Positions 24,536-38,360 of a DNA stretch of 64,000 nt are shown one piece after another. Origin of the DNA: Sciurus carolinensis (taxonomy: Eukaryota; Chordata; Mammalia; Rodentia; Sciuridae); the NCBI RefSeq assembly GCF_902686445.1, contig NW_025920104.1:2356001-2420000 (forward strand), in the 5' to 3' direction. The translations under genes were made by a program, and so were the position numbers. Numbering within the stretch: the stretch's first letter is position 1; each line of letters starts with the position of its first letter. The notes beneath the pieces are model-generated. The model had not been told where the DNA came from, made no database searches, and saw only the letters and a program-made list of their open reading frames with translations.

Positions 24536-27500
24536 AAATGTTAACCACACTCTGAGCAAAGGATTACTATCTTGAGTGTGTAAGATATTCTTAAAACTCA
24601 ACATAAAATAAAAACAAACAGTCCTTAAAGAAAACAGAAAAATATTTGAGGTCACTATGCAATCACATGAAGGTGTACAGTGCTCCTAGCCATAAGTATT
24701 TTTGTAATCTAATGAGGTCAAATGGTCAAACCAAGAGACTGGTACAACCATGGACCTGGATACCACCTAACAAAGAGAAAATGAACTGTTGACACACAAT
24801 AACTTGGACAAGTTCATAGAGACCCACACTGAAAATATCCAAAAGGTAACATACTACCTGAATCCAATGAAGCAGCACAGGTGAGATGACCAGGTTACAG
24901 ACACAAAGGACAGCTCAGGGCTGTTGGGGATTAAGGGTGTGGCAGGGCTGGAGAGAGGCAGAAATGAAGAAAGGGAGACAGGAGGGGCTCTCCACACTGG
25001 AGGCCTTCTGTATCCTGACTCTACTGCTGTCAGCACCTGATGAGGCCACAACACAGAGTTTCAAATCAGGTCACAAGGGAACACTGGATAAAGAGCACCG
25101 GCAACTACCTCAGTATAAAACATTTGCTTCTTTTACAGTGCTCCAGCTTTGGGACAAAACTAGACAGTCCTGATCACAGGGTAATCAATACTAAGTTAAT
25201 GTGAAGTGAATGGTCTAGCATGGAGCTTCACACATGGGTGAGTTCCCATGTGGCTGTCAGAGATGAGCAATACTCAGCCTCAAGGTGCTGGGTGGGGCAT
25301 TCATCGCCAGAGTATTTAGTCTGGTGGGGAATCTAACATGGATTACTGGGTGACAGGAGCTCAAAGATAGTTCCCATATTTTTCAGCAGACAAGTGGCTT
25401 GTTTGTGGCACCTTGTGCTGAGCAGGTATGGATTGAAGGGCAGAGGAATGAAGAGGAGATTAGTGCTGGGTGTGGTGAATTTGTGTGCTCTTGGAAACAA
25501 TGCAGGCATTACTTCTCAGATGGATATGCAGGGCAGGAGATCAGAAATCAACCCTGGCAGAGAAATTTAATGCAGTCTCATCCTCATGGTTGGGGTATGT
25601 GGGTCAGTCTCACCCAGGAACCTCAGAGATGAAAAACAGCAGCATGCAAGCTGCCTTTCACAAGAGAAGAAAGAGACATTGCAAGAAAGAGCCAGGTGAG
25701 AAGAGTGGAAAGGGGCTGCTTATCTTCCTTTCACTACAGCTTTAATAATTAGAACACAAGGGCACAATCAGTACTGCTGGCCAACAGCAGCTGTGGACTA
25801 CTGAAAGTGGCCTTAAGGATGGGGGGTTGGAGGAGGGGCAGGTCCAGTCCCTGCTTGATCCTCAGCATAAACTTAAGGTGTATCTATGACCCCGAGCCCT
25901 AGAAATTCTCCCCGTTCCTCCCAAATCTTTTATATAAACTTTGAAATGGGTTGAGTTTATAGGGAGACTGACTGGGGAGAGTCATTAGAGATGATGCCCC
26001 TCCCTGCATACTCCCCCCACTGTCCACACCTACTGCCCATATTCCCTATGGACTCCCAGTTTCTTCACAGACCCACACTCATACAGAGTCACAACTTGTT
26101 CTCTGGGGGCAATTTTCTCAACCACCCAGAGGGCACCACCTGGCCACCATGTGAACAGTCTGGTACTCCTGGCAGGCAAAGTTGGGAGCAGAACCTGGGG
26201 ACCTAGGCATGCACATATCCACATGCACAAAAGCATGAAGATGTGGTCTCCACACTGTAGCACTCAGGCTGGCAAAAACTTGATAACAACCCAAAAGCAG
26301 AAGACTACTGTGGAAATGAAGCAGCACCTCTGAAAAGGAGGTGGGACAATATTGAAGGACCCCTGCATAATGAGGGGGGGAGGAGAGAAGGGAGGAGCCA
26401 CACCCCTTTATGGCAGATGTTGATTTCATAGAAAGTAAACAGGTATGGGTCAGAGGACTTCCTGACTTCATTTCCATTCCCATAATTTTAACTACCAGCA
26501 GGTCAAGGACCCCTCCAATCAAGGGAGGTTCAACCTATCTAACCTGTTCATAAAACAAAATCCCCATCCCAACCTGGCTCTAGCAGGCACTTTGGATGGA
26601 TTCCAGCTCTGCTCCCTTAGATGACTTCCTTCTATATCAAGTGTGTGGCTGGAGACAATGCCAGAGCTCTGAGGGTGTAGCCTGAACCAGAGATCACCTA
26701 AGTTTTGCAGAGGCATGTCATCACAGAAATTGTTTAACTGCTAGATTGGATGGGTTCCAGGAGCCCCATAGATACCCAAATCCAGGAATGCTTAATTCAT
26801 TCCTAGGAAATAGTACAGTATTTGCATATAATGTATGCATGCACTTGCATTTTATAAACAATCTGGACATTAAATGGAATACCAAGTAGAATATAAACAC
26901 GTTGTAACAAGTAATGGAGTAATAACCCCAAAATGTTCTTGTTTATTTAGTACAGATGGAATCATTTCTTAATGTTTTTCAGCTAAAGTTGGTTGAATAT
27001 GAGGATGTGGAAATGCATATATGGAGAACCACCTACCTGTGAAACCCCTGAGAGGCATAAATATCTGAACATTTATTCAGCAAAATCAGGAGGGGAATTT
27101 CAAACTAAGGAAAGCAGAACTGATTTCTCACATCCCAGGGCTGAAGCTAAGTTACATGGTTGTAGCATCTGAGAAATCTGCTCAGATTGGCTGCAGCTGA
27201 ATTGTGTGATGAAATCAGGTGCGCCTAGCTCATCTTTCTCTAGAGGATAATTTTTGCATACCCACAGACTTTTTTTTCAACTCCACAAAGCTGGCAGGGC
27301 ATTGCGGGTAGGTCACCTTCAGCCAGAGGCTCCTTCTAGTTCTACTCCCTTATGCAAAATGTCCTGAGTTTTTTTTTTACAATTCCATGTGGAAACAGAG
27401 ATTCTTGAATGATTAGTATGACTCCATGTCTTCTGGGCATACTCCTTCTCTGACTCTCCCACCCCCAATTTTATTGTGAAAGAAACATCTATCTGCAATC

Positions 27501-28024
27501 AATTGTAGTATTGAAAGCCTAGCTAAGAGAGTTCTATCGGAACTATTGGAATCCAAGCCAATCACAATAGCAAGGTCTCAACTGACCAAAAAGACAAACA
27601 AAATTGGCAAACTGTAAACTGACTTTTTAACCAGTTGAGGTCTTGTTGTACCTTGCATCTCTTTTCTGTCTCTAAATGCTGCCTCATCTTGTGTCCCTAA
27701 TCTTCTGCTTTGTACTTCTGGATTATGAATCATTACTTTAAACTTGTTCAGTTTGTTGAAGTTTCTTCATTTAACAGTGACTTTGGGATCTAACTTAAAA
27801 GTTTATTGATTTAAATATAATTATGTTTCAGTGACATAGCTTTGATGTTTATAACCTATTTGCATGCTCAAGAAGTTATTAATATTTAAAATAAAGCTGC
27901 TGCTTTTTCAAATGTTTGAGAACCATAATATGGTTTTGAAGATTTTTACCTTTTCAAAATTAGCAATATTTTAGCAAAGAATAGAAAAATCTAACAACAT
28001 TCAAATCTTTAAAAAAATCTGATG
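24536..28024. other. Unassigned sequence
   Basis: No gene was recognised. 26.8-28.0 kb is AT-rich and may be old, worn transposon sequence, but I could not assign it. The minus frame at 26118-26522 (134 codons) has no recognised motif. Confidence 0.45.
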
Positions 28025-31000
28025 TTTTCAAGATGGAAAACTAGAGGGTGACTGCATCTCCTGTCGCTCCGGAACTCAGGATTCAAGAAGGGAAAGTATT
28101 GAGAGATTGGACCTGCTCAGAGATGCTGAGTGAGTCATTCCCACTGGGTATAGCGTGGTCCTGGAAGCAGGCTAGGACAGTGGGCACATTCTCAGAGCAG
28201 GGCAGGGCAGCAAGAGACTTCCTGAGCAGCACGGCTCCATCCAGTGGCAGGCCCAATCCACAGCCAGCTTCTCAGAGCAGACCCATCCAGTGAGAGGCTT
28301 TCTGCTCTCACTCAGTCCCCAGTCCCGCACCCAGTAGTGGGTCAGGGGCAGCTTTCTTCAGAAGCACTGCATTATCAAGTTCCTCAAAAACTTTAGGCTA
28401 CTGAAGGCTAGGAGGTGATATACTGGAAATATACAGGGACACTATACGCCAATAAGAAAATCTGCAATATCTCAGAGTTCCCCTGAGATATTGCAGATGA
28501 GAAAACAAGGGAAGAAAATGTCCCAAACAAACCTAGATGCTATATCAATAAAACCCAATGACAGCATAGCAGAAGAAATGTCAGAAAGGGAGTTCAGAAT
28601 GTACATAATTAAAACAATCTGAGATGAAAATGAGGAGATGAAAGATCAAATGGAGGCGTTGGAGGATGAGATGAAAAAGCAAAGGCAGGCATTAAATGAT
28701 CACACCAATCAACAGTTAAAAAAGCAAATATAGGAAGCAAAAGATCATCTCAATAAAGAGTTAGAGATAATGAAAAATAAAAAAAAGAAATTCTTGAAAT
28801 GAAGGAAACAATAAACCAAATTAAAAACTCCATAGAAAGAATAACCAGTAGGATAGAACACCTGGAAGATAGAACCTCAGACATTGAAGACAAAATATTT
28901 AATCTTGAAAACAAGGTTGAACAAACAGAGAAGATGGTAAGAAATCATGAACAGAATCTACAAGAATTATGGGGTATCACAAAAAGGACAAATTTAAGAA
29001 TTATTGGGATTGAGGACAGCTTAGAGAAACAAACCAAAGGAATGAGCAATCTATTCAATGAAATAATATCAGAAAATTTCCTGAATCTGAGGAATAAAAT
29101 GGAAAATCAAGTACAAGAGGCTAATAGAACTCCAAATACACAAAATTACAACACACCCTCTCCAAGGCACATTATTATGAATATACCTAACATAGAAAAT
29201 AAAGACAGAATTTTAAAGGCTGTGAGAGAAAATAATAAAATTACTTCAGGGGAAAACCAATAAAGATATCAGCAGATTTTTCAATCCAGACCCTAAAATC
29301 TAGAACGGCCTGGAAAAACATTTATCAAGCTCTAAAAGAAAATGGATGCCAACCAAGAATCTTATACCCAGCAAAACTTACCTTCAGATTTGATGACAAA
29401 ATAAAATCCTTCCATGATAAACAAAAACTAAAAGAATTTACAAAAAGAAAGTCGGCCTTACAGAATATTCTCAGGAAAATATTCCATGAGGAAGAGATGA
29501 AAAACAATGATGCAAATTGGTAAAGGGAGGAATTAGCCTAAAGGAATAGCCAAATAAAGGAGAAACCAAGTAATGTCAAAAAACAAAAATGAGTCAAATG
29601 ACTGGAAATACAAATCATATCTCAATAATAACCCTGAATGTAATGGCCTGAACTCATCAATCAAAAGAAATAGACTGGCAGATTGGATTAAAAAGAAAAA
29701 TCCAACAATATGCTGCCTGCAAGAGCCTCATCTCATAGAAAGAGATACCCACAGACTAAAGGTGAAAGGATGGGAAAAAACATACCATGCATATGGACAC
29801 AGCAAAAAAGCTGGAGAGTTCATCTTCATTTCAGATAATGTGGACTTCATGCCAAAGTTAGTCATAAGGGATAAAGGATATGTCATACTACTTAAGGGAA
29901 GCATAAATCAGCAAGACATAACAGTCATAAATATCTACGCCCCAAACATTGGCTCATCCATGTATGTCAAAAAAATCCTTCTCAACTCCAGAAATCAAAG
30001 AGAACAGAACACAATAATACTAGGCGATTTTATCACACCTCTTTCACCATTGGACAGATCTTCCAAACAAAAATTGAATAAATAATCCATAGATCTCAAT
30101 AACACTATCAAAAATTTAGACTTAACAGACATATATAGAATGTACCATCTGACAAAGAGCGAGTATACCTTCTTCTCAGCAGCACATGAATTCTTCTCTA
30201 AAATAGACCATATTTTGTGCCATAAAGCTAATGTTGGCAAATACAAGAAGATAGAGATGCTACCTTGTATTCTATCTGATCATAATGGATTGAAATTAGA
30301 AATAAGTGACAGAATAAAAAACAGAAACTACTCCAACACCTAGAGATTATATAATATTCTATTATATGATGAATGGATAACAGAATACATCAGGAGGAAA
30401 ATAAAAATTTCTTAGAAGTAAACGAGAACAAAGACACATCATATCAAAATCTCTAAGACACTATGAAAACAGTACTTAGAGGAAGATTTATTTCATGAAG
30501 CATATTCAATAAAAGAAAAAAAAATCAACAAATAAATGACTTAACACTGCAGTTTAAAGGCCTAGAAAAAGAACAGACCAACACCAAAAGTAGTAGAAGA
30601 CAGGAAAAAGTTAAAATCAGGGCTGAAATCAATGAAATTGAAGCAAAAGAAACAATAGGAAAAATTAACCAAATAAATGGTTGATTCTTTGAAAAAAGAA
30701 AGAAAATTGATAAACTCTTAAACACACTAACAAAGAGAAGCAGAGAGAAAACTCAAATTACTAAAATTTGGAAGAACAAGGAAATATCAATTCAGACACA
30801 AGTGAAACACAAAATATAATTAGAAGCTATTTTGAAAATCTATACTCCAAAAAAGTGAGAAAATCTTGAAAACATCAACAGGTTTCTAGAGACATATTAA
30901 TTACCTAAACTAAACCAAGAGGACATACACAATTTAAATAGATCAATTTCAAGTTAAGAAATAGAAGAGGTCATCAAAAGCCTACCAACAAAGAAAAGTC

Positions 31001-31671
31001 TGGGACCAGATGGGTTCTCAGCTGAGTTCTTCAAAACCTTTAAAGAATAACTCATTCCAATTCTCCTCAAAGTATTCCATGAAAGAGAAGGGGAGGGAAC
31101 CCTCCCAAACTCATTATATGAAGCCAATATCACCCTGATACCTGAACCAGACAGAGACACATGGAAGAAAGAAAATTTCAGACCAATATCCTTAATGAAC
31201 ATGGCACAGAAATTCTCAACAAAATTTTAGCAAATCACATACAAAAATATATTTAAAAGATAGTGCACCACAATCAAGTGGGTTTTATCCCACGGAAGCA
31301 AGGTTGGTTCAACATCCAGAAATCAATAATTGTCATTCACCATATCAACAGACTTAAAGTCAAATTTCACATGATTATTTCAAAAGAAGTAGAAAAAGCA
31401 TTTGATAAAATACAGCATCCATTCATGCTCAAAACACTAGAAAAAACAGGGATAGTGGGAACATTCCTTACTCTTTTCAAGGCCATCTATGCTAAGCCAA
31501 TGGCCAATATCATTCTAAATGGTGAAAATCTGAAAGCATTCCCCCTAAAACTGGAACATGGCAGAAATGCCCTCTTTCACCACTTCTATTCAACAGTGTC
31601 TTTGAAACTGTAGCCAGAGCAATTAGACAGACAAAAGAAATTAAAGGGATATGAATAGGAGAAGGGGCAAA
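28025..31671 (+). mobile_element. Old L1, 5' end present, cut short in the reverse transcriptase region
   Basis: A 5' UTR of about 470 bp opens with 'caagatggaaaactagaggg'. It has no 606 bp monomers, unlike the 38-45 kb copy. ORF1 would begin at ATG 28497 but has stops near 28620 and 28733 and a frameshift near 28800. 28799-29263 carries the open coiled-coil to RRM part. ORF2 from about 29573 shows the endonuclease region (GLNSSIKR, ILGDF) and reverse transcriptase fragments, broken throughout. The element stops near 31671, where the first tandem unit begins, before the FADD active-site motif. There is no poly(A), so the loss of the 3' end was a rearrangement rather than normal 5' truncation. 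Confidence 0.85.
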
Positions 31672-34600
31672 ACCTGAATATCAAAAGAGGACAGGTTAAA
31701 CAACATGCAAAAGTGTGATAGGCCTTAGTGAGTAGGAAGAGTGTATCCTCAAGTATTTTCAAATTGTAGCATCCTTATTATTTCCTGAACTGGCTATATC
31801 CACTTCCAACATGCCAGGTGCCTAGTGTCTCTGCTTTCCTTCTTTAAGTGTGACTTCTTTCCAAAAGGGCTTCTTGTGTCATTCTTGACCCTCCAAAGCA
31901 TGAGCCACTCAATCCCAGAACCATGGTGTACATGAGAACACCATATCCTTCAAATAATTCTGCACTGCATCTCTTCAGACCCTCCATCCAAATTAACAAG
32001 TCTGGAAGAGGGATTCATTCCTCTTGGCACTGGACCTCTAATGATACTGGAAGACTAGGTTGAACATTCCCCCATTTCCTCCTGAATGCTATCAGCAGGA
32101 GCTAACATGTATGCATCCCCAAATCACACAATTGGTCTTCAAATCATTTGCAAATCAATGCCGAGGAAATCTGAGTGAGAAGAGCCAGGACCAAGGGTGA
32201 CTGTCTTTGGTCCTCACCTCTTACTTTTCCCCATGACATTGAGGATGACATTCAACGTGCTGAGCTGTGCAAGTCCACTTCAGTTGCACAGTATCTGGAG
32301 TGTGCCCAAGAAGCCTGGTAATTGCCTAAGACTAGTGCAGTTGTCATTTGGAAGTTTCTGCCATTTGCAACCTGGTGAGCATCATCTTCTTGAAGAACTT
32401 GCTGATGATATAACTCCATGAGCATAGTCGTGAGAAGGAACTCACCTATGAGTTGACTCCTGTCAAGGAACATCTCCTGCTAAGAAAAGCATGTGACCTG
32501 GAAAACACTGCTAACTTTGGCTGCAGCTCCATGCTGAAAGTCTGATTGAAAAAGGCTTGCATGTCCAACTCTATCTTTTCCAACTGTGCCAATTGAGTTG
32601 GTGAAAAGAGGAGAAAAAGATGACAGGAGGGAGTGTTGCCATATTAGAAAGAGTCCTTCTATCCCATCCCCGTCTGAGGGTCCGGAAAAGGAGTTGAACC
32701 ATGGTCCTTGAGCTTGCTAGGTGAACACCCTCCAAGAGGAGCTATCTCTTCAGCATGGCAGGACCATCTTTTAGATACCCTCTAGATCATCTACTGTTCT
32801 CTGCAGAAAACTGAGCCCCAAACAAAGCCAACAAATTCCTTAGAAAATCTTCATCTTCCTTTCCACAGCAATTCTGCAAGGAAACTTTCATGCACATCAA
32901 GACCCACAATCAAGCGGTGTGTCATGAGGAGAAATTTTTATCCCTATCTATTGAAGGATGAAAAGGTTTGTAGCTGAGCACTGAGAAGAAAATAATGTCA
33001 GTGAGCATGGAGTTCATGTGGATGGGAGGCAGAAGGAGAGCCAGGCGTATGTGAGAATCACAATATGCTCAGGTTATCAGTATGAAGGGAGATATCGGGG
33101 ATCATTCACACCTGGAGCCCTAGTCATTCCAATCACAAACTGCTGACTCCTTCCTCACTCCTCTTTTTCCTTCTGGCATTTTCCTTGGACGATTTTTTAC
33201 CAGGAGATATCTGGGCAAAAGTCACAACCCAGTGGAGGTGCTGAATCTTGCCTCACATCTTATTTATGGATGAGGAAGAGGAAGGTGTTTCTCATGGGCA
33301 AAGTCTTTTTCCCTAAATGAGGGAATGCCTCAGGAACACAGCCACACCCTGTCAGTAAATCTAAAGAGGAAAAGGGAAGTGTTGATGGCTCATGGGGTCT
33401 GCAGTCCCAGGATCGATATATGCTCACGTGAAGAAAACACAAATTCCTCATGCAGTGTCCACGTGTTTTGTAGCTCTTTCTCTCAAGATTCAATGGAGTG
33501 AGATAAGTGGCTAAAAGTCACATCCTGGATCTCTCTCTCAATCCTTCAACCTCAATCCATTCCCCTCTATAAATGGCCTCACTTTTGGTCTCCAGTGTTC
33601 CCATCCCTGAGAGGAAAAAATGAGAGAGGGACTCTATTCTCAGTGGAAGGGGTGGGCTTCGGTCATGGCAGGTGTCAAGGGTGCAGAGGTTCCAGGCTCG
33701 GGCAGGAGTACGTACTTTCTCTCCCCTGTGACTTTCTCTGGGTCTTGGGCCACCTGGACATTGAGGAGTGGCTTCTGTGACCTCGTGCCTGCACCTCAGA
33801 CAGTGCCTGAGGTCACAGAGGGGCACATGCCAGCTGGACGGTGTCACAGTTCCTTTGGCAACCAGAGACACTTCTGATCCTGGTGGCTTCAGATTGAGAT
33901 TAAAAAGAGTGCCAGCTGCGTGGTGACAGTAAGTGGAAAGTTGTTGGAAACCATGGCCAGGGGTTTGATCTTTCAAGAAATGGTATCCTAATCTGTGGAC
34001 CCAGTTGAAGTGGAGCTATGTGTTTTTTTTGGTGCAGATGAGCGGGCCAGGGATCACTGCAGTTCCAGGCAGGACAGGGTACTCCACTGATGCCTGACAG
34101 CTCTCACTACACTCCAGGCATGCTAGGTGGCACTGTGCTATTTTGGCCACCCTGGGCATCATGACACCACAGTCACCTAGCTCCTGCTGTGGTCAGGGAT
34201 CCCCCATGAGGTGTGGAGGACCAGACAGAGACAGAGGTCTGCCATGAGGTCACGTGTTCACCCAGCTTACCTCTGGCCCCATCTGCATCATCCTTCAAAA
34301 CCACTCCTCCAAGTTTGGATACAACTGGGATTTGGCCAAGCCTGCAAACCACCTAGGGTTTTAGCAGCCACATGGCATGATGGCTGCTGACAGCTCAGGG
34401 CAGGGGAGTGGCAGTGCAGCTCCCTGGCTTACATGCTCTTGAATTGGGAAACATCACACCCTGTCTGGTCAGTTGCCCCTCCTTTCCGAGGTAGCCCTAA
34501 CAGGAGACAGCTGGAACCTGGGGTGTTTGTCTTCCAAGTGCAGGTTTGTGACTGCTGTGATTCCTCATGAGGAGGCCAGGGAGTCATTCAGTCAGCATGT

Positions 34601-36462
34601 TGGAAGGAGGGCAGGGGGGATCTGTCAGGCAAGGAGAGATGTTCTGTGCTCACGCCACCTGCCAGGGCCAACCACCTTGGCTACAGATTTACACCTGGGT
34701 TGCACTCAGAACTTGTCCTGCTGTGATTTTTCCAGATGTCCTGCAACACACCTTCAGAGGGAGAAATATCTAGTCCTTCTCTGTTCACCCAAGGGTTCAT
34801 TCCCTTGACCAGACTGGTGCCTCTGTGGCACAAGGCCCTCTGAGAAATGGCCAAGAGTCCTATTATCAGCCCTTGTAAGATGCAGTGCACAAACCCATGG
34901 ATGAAACAAGAGCCTGCTCTTGGCTTGAAGAACACATTTTCACCGAGCCCAATACCAAAAGTGAACAGGCATTGTGGGGGCATCCGGAATTCCATCCAGT
35001 GCTTGACAAAGATCCTCTGGAGGATGATTGCAAAGGCTCATCCTAAAAGGAATTGCCGGATGTTTTGCTGCGGAGCATGGTGTTTTCTCTGCTGTGTTTC
35101 TCTAATAATATATTACTCATTTCAGTCTGAACGGATTGCTTAAGGGGATGAAGGGAATACAACAAAATTCCAGAAAATATTACCTACAATCTGAAAAACA
35201 ATGGGTCTTTACCATTAACAAAATTAAAAATAATTTTGCAACCATGCAATGAGTTTCTGAAAGCCTCTGGAGAAAATAGTTGTAGATCTGCCTTTGTCTC
35301 CAACAGGCTGGTTAAATTTTAACAATGGTTTTGTTTCTGTGTGGTGGTGAGGTAAGAGAATAAGGTTCCACAACATTCCTTCCTTCCTACAAAGAATATG
35401 TCACCCCTATAATAAATGTTGGCACACAATAACCATTGGGACCGCTGCCCTCCTGTAACCCTTAACTCAGCAATTTAGATATTAACCAGAGGGACCTAAT
35501 AGAAATGGTCACATGAGATTACTTGTCTATCACTTTAACCGCGAGAATAATAAGAATAGTCTTAGGTCACATAGAGTTTAGATATTAAGGAAATAAACAT
35601 TGTATTAGCTCATCAACGTAGTTAGATATTCTTAAAACAATTGTGATTAGGTAAGAATGATCTGTAAGGTTGTTGTTTTCTGCCTATGCTTTGGAAACTT
35701 CTTTAATATTAACCACAAGACTGCCATTATAGCCTGAAGAAAAATGTATATAAACCCAGCCCTCCCCAGAATAAAGTGGGATTGATTGCACCAGAACTAG
35801 AGTCTGTGTCTTTCATTCTCCATCCATCGCCGACGCTGTCTCCCCGCGCCCCATGTTTACCGGTGTGGAACCCATGGACTCCTGCTAGGGCTGGACCCCG
35901 GCAAGGCATCATGCTGAAAGGGGAATGGCACAGAGCTTCCAGACTGAATATTTAAAAAACAGAGTAAGGACCTCTTAGGGGCATGAAGAGCAGAACAGTG
36001 TTGGTGTTGAAAACCAACTTCAATGAAGGGACACTAATTAATTGGGCATTGCTTAAGGTCTGTATCCATATTCCAGGCCATTTCTTTAGCTTCAGTATAT
36101 TGCTCAGGTACAGGAGGTAGTCAGTGCCTGGTCATTCTGTGAGCAAGCATCATCACTGACCCTAATTTCCCTTGCAAGGACTCAATGTCCCTTGCCAAAT
36201 ACTGGCTTTTTCCTGTTATTTCTAAGGGACAGCTGATGATGTATGTGCTAATTTTTTATTTTTTTCAGCACAAGACCTCTGAGGGAAGGCTTTCCTTACA
36301 CCGAACCCTCTTCTCCATTGATCTTCAATGTAAATGACTTCATTTTGTGATATGCAGCACAGAAACTTTGTTCTGGAAATCAAGAGTGCATGTCAATATC
36401 AGACATTTGTTGCAAATCCTCCTGCTTAAAAGGAAAATTGAATACCCAATGTAATGGCCAAA
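31672..36462. repeat. Tandem unit A (about 3.85 kb without its LTR insertion)
   Basis: Begins 'cctgaatatcaaaagaggac' and shares sequence along its length with unit B: for example 31740-31830 with 50235-50310, 32190-32560 with 50685-51050, 33240-34000 with 51720-52490, 34440-34960 with 52910-53440, and 35910-36460 with 53450-53990. The unit holds an old antisense ID-like fragment (about 32680-32755) shared with B (about 51165-51240). No conserved open frame survives in all copies, so it is not an obvious gene family. The origin of the unit was not recognised. Confidence 0.85.
34967..35909 (+). mobile_element. Solo LTR in unit A with 6 bp target-site duplication
   Basis: A 931 bp LTR, 34973-35903, with ends TGTGGGGG...CCCCGGCA. 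It is flanked by 'aggcat' at 34967-34972 and 35904-35909. TATA-like gtatataaac lies at about 35746-35755 and AATAAA at about 35770. The 6 bp duplication is typical of class II (ERVK-type) integration. Unit B has the uninterrupted sequence near 53440-53456 (gaacaggcattgtgctgaat), which confirms the edges. The LTR differs from the unit B provirus LTR in length and sequence. Confidence 0.85.
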
Positions 36463-36537
36463 TCTGAATATCAAAAGAGGGCATGTTAAAGAATAATCAA
36501 AAGGGTGATAGGCATTAGTGATCAGGAAGAGCATATC

Positions 36538-36893
36538 TGAGGAGAATCCTGTGGTGTACCCTTCATGGATCCATAGTATGGACTTGTCTTGAGTACAGAA
36601 CACTGGGCTCTCTTCCTGTTACATGAGTACACTGTGTGATGACCCAATGCCTCTTGAGCCTTCCTTGTCCCCAGTAGAAGTCTGCTTTTCCCTGTAGTGC
36701 GGTATTTTAAACATGTAACCTGAGCAGTTGCCTGGGTGTCTCATTAATATCATTGGTTCTCACTCCTTATAAAAACTATTGCACTTCCTGAATAAATTGA
36801 GTTTGTGTCCCACAATCTGGCTCCTGATCTCTGAATTAAGGGGCACAGTCACACTCATTCCCTTACCGAGAGGCCAACTCACATTTGACAATA
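36538..36893 (+). repeat. 5' LTR of the provirus
   Basis: 356 bp starting tgaggagaatcctg. TATA-like cttataaaaac is near 36766 and AATAAA near 36793. The last bases read ata where the 3' copy has aca, so the terminal CA is mutated. Confidence 0.85.
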
Positions 36894-36896
36894 TTT

Positions 36897-36914
36897 TGAC
36901 ACCCAACGTGGGAC
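36897..36914 (+). other. Primer binding site, Lys-tRNA type
   Basis: 'tgacacccaacgtgggac' starts three bases after the LTR. It matches the 3' end complement of tRNA-Lys(1,2) as used by many betaretrovirus-like elements at about 15 of 18 positions. The differences are transitions. Confidence 0.75.
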
Positions 36915-36924
36915 CTCAGAGGAA

Positions 36925-38017
36925 GATGATACCCACAGAGCCGCTCGGTGAGTGACCTTCTTATGGGGAGTCTACCGACTTTGGTTAGAGTTCCCCAGGC
37001 GTGATATTTACAAGTGCTGTTAAGGAATAGGCAAGTAAAAGCCTCAGAAAAGGAGGCTATAAATATATGGGACAGTGTTATAAATTTGTCCCATGGGTGG
37101 CATTAGATAGAATATGGGATACTGGGTCATGGGAGAGAGTTATATATTTAGCCCATAGAAAGGAAATATAGGATGGCAAAACCTACCCTCTCACTTTTTA
37201 TCCAATTGTTAATGCTCTTTTAGCATGTCTTATGGGGATTCCTGTGGAAACAAACTTAGGCTTACAAGATATTCTGGCTGCTCAAGTACAGCGTGGGAAT
37301 GGTTAAAAGAAAGATGAAACTATAAATGCCGATCAACAGGCACCAGTACAAAAAAGTGAAAAATAAGAGTTAGAAGAACCACAGGAATTTAGAGATAAGG
37401 AGGATGATGATCATCCACAGCCAAGGCCTAGTCAGTTTTATCCTGTATTGCCATCTTGTGGCCAGAGTTTTACATTACCATCAAATGACAGTAAGAAACC
37501 ATGTGGTAGCTGAAGAATCTGTTTCTGCTCCTCCAGCATATTCAAATAATAATCCTTGGGGGAGCCACATTTTAATGATTTATGTCAAACTAGGGATCAT
37601 AATTGGGGAACTCCCTTACAATCATTTCCAGTAAATCTCAATAGAACAGCACAGCGACTTTTGCATTGGTATCCTCCTGAACAAAAGACAGTTACTACTG
37701 TTAGGAAGGCAGTTCAAGAAGATGGTGTTCATTCCCCTTTTGCTACACAGTTAATAGAGAATTTTAGTCTAGATCTTAACACTCCCAAGGACTGGTAAGA
37801 TTTTTGTTGTATGATATTGGGCTCTGGTGAGTGCCTCCTATGGAGAGCAGAGTTCTATGATCAATGTGAACAACAAACTGAAAGGAATAATAGGGAAGGA
37901 GTACAGCTAAATGCTGAATGTTTACAGGGAGAAGGAATCTATGCTTCATCAGCTGTTCAGGCGCAGGGTCCACCTCAGTATTTAGATCAAGTGGCTTATG
38001 TGCCCTGCGAACTTTAA
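36925..38017 (+). pseudogene. gag: gag remnant (matrix to capsid region)
   Basis: Broken gag of the provirus. The segment from about 37180 to 37340 and a Pro/Asp/Glu-rich stretch near 37370-37440 fit the matrix and spacer part. 37556-37798 and 37811-38017 read as capsid N-terminal half, with VRKAVQEDGVHSPF and a downstream LLWRAEFYDQC typical of beta-type Gag. Stops lie near 37305, 37366 and 37797, with at least one frameshift. No nucleocapsid Cys-His boxes were found before the L1. In an intact virus the product forms the particle shell; here it cannot be made whole. Confidence 0.7.
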
Positions 38018-38234
38018 AACAAATCCCTAGGAAAGAAGGAAATAAATCATTTTCTCTCTGCCACCCCTTCTCCTCACCCCTTCTCTCTGCCTTCCTCTTC
38101 CTCCGTCTTTTATGCTATAATTAATGGTTATTATCATTTTTTCTTCTACAATTCTTTTTTATTTTGTTTTTCTTAAATGCAATATTTTTTGAGCTCACAA
38201 TTTTGATCCTACATACCTAGGTTAATGATTTTCT

Positions 38235-38360
38235 TTTTTTTGTTTTTTTTTGTTTTTGTTTTTTTTTTTGTTTTCTTCTGGTTAATAATTTTATTAACAT
38301 CATCATGTTTAGTAAGAACTTAAAGTTAGAGATTTTATCTTTTTTTTTAATTTATTTTTT
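38235..38360 (-). other. Candidate 3'-transduced segment between two poly(A) tracts
   Basis: T-rich tract 38232-38275, then about 58 bp of non-L1 sequence (tcttctggttaataattttatt... to ...gattttatc), then a second T-rich tract 38341-38359 adjoining the L1 3' UTR. Because the target duplication lies outside the outer tract, the extra DNA came in with the L1. Confidence 0.65.

Noticed and set aside
32197..32473. Open frames on both strands in the tandem unit, with similar ones near 50663 and 55824
   Set aside because: The frames are not preserved among the three copies (different lengths and shifts), which argues against a coding gene family.
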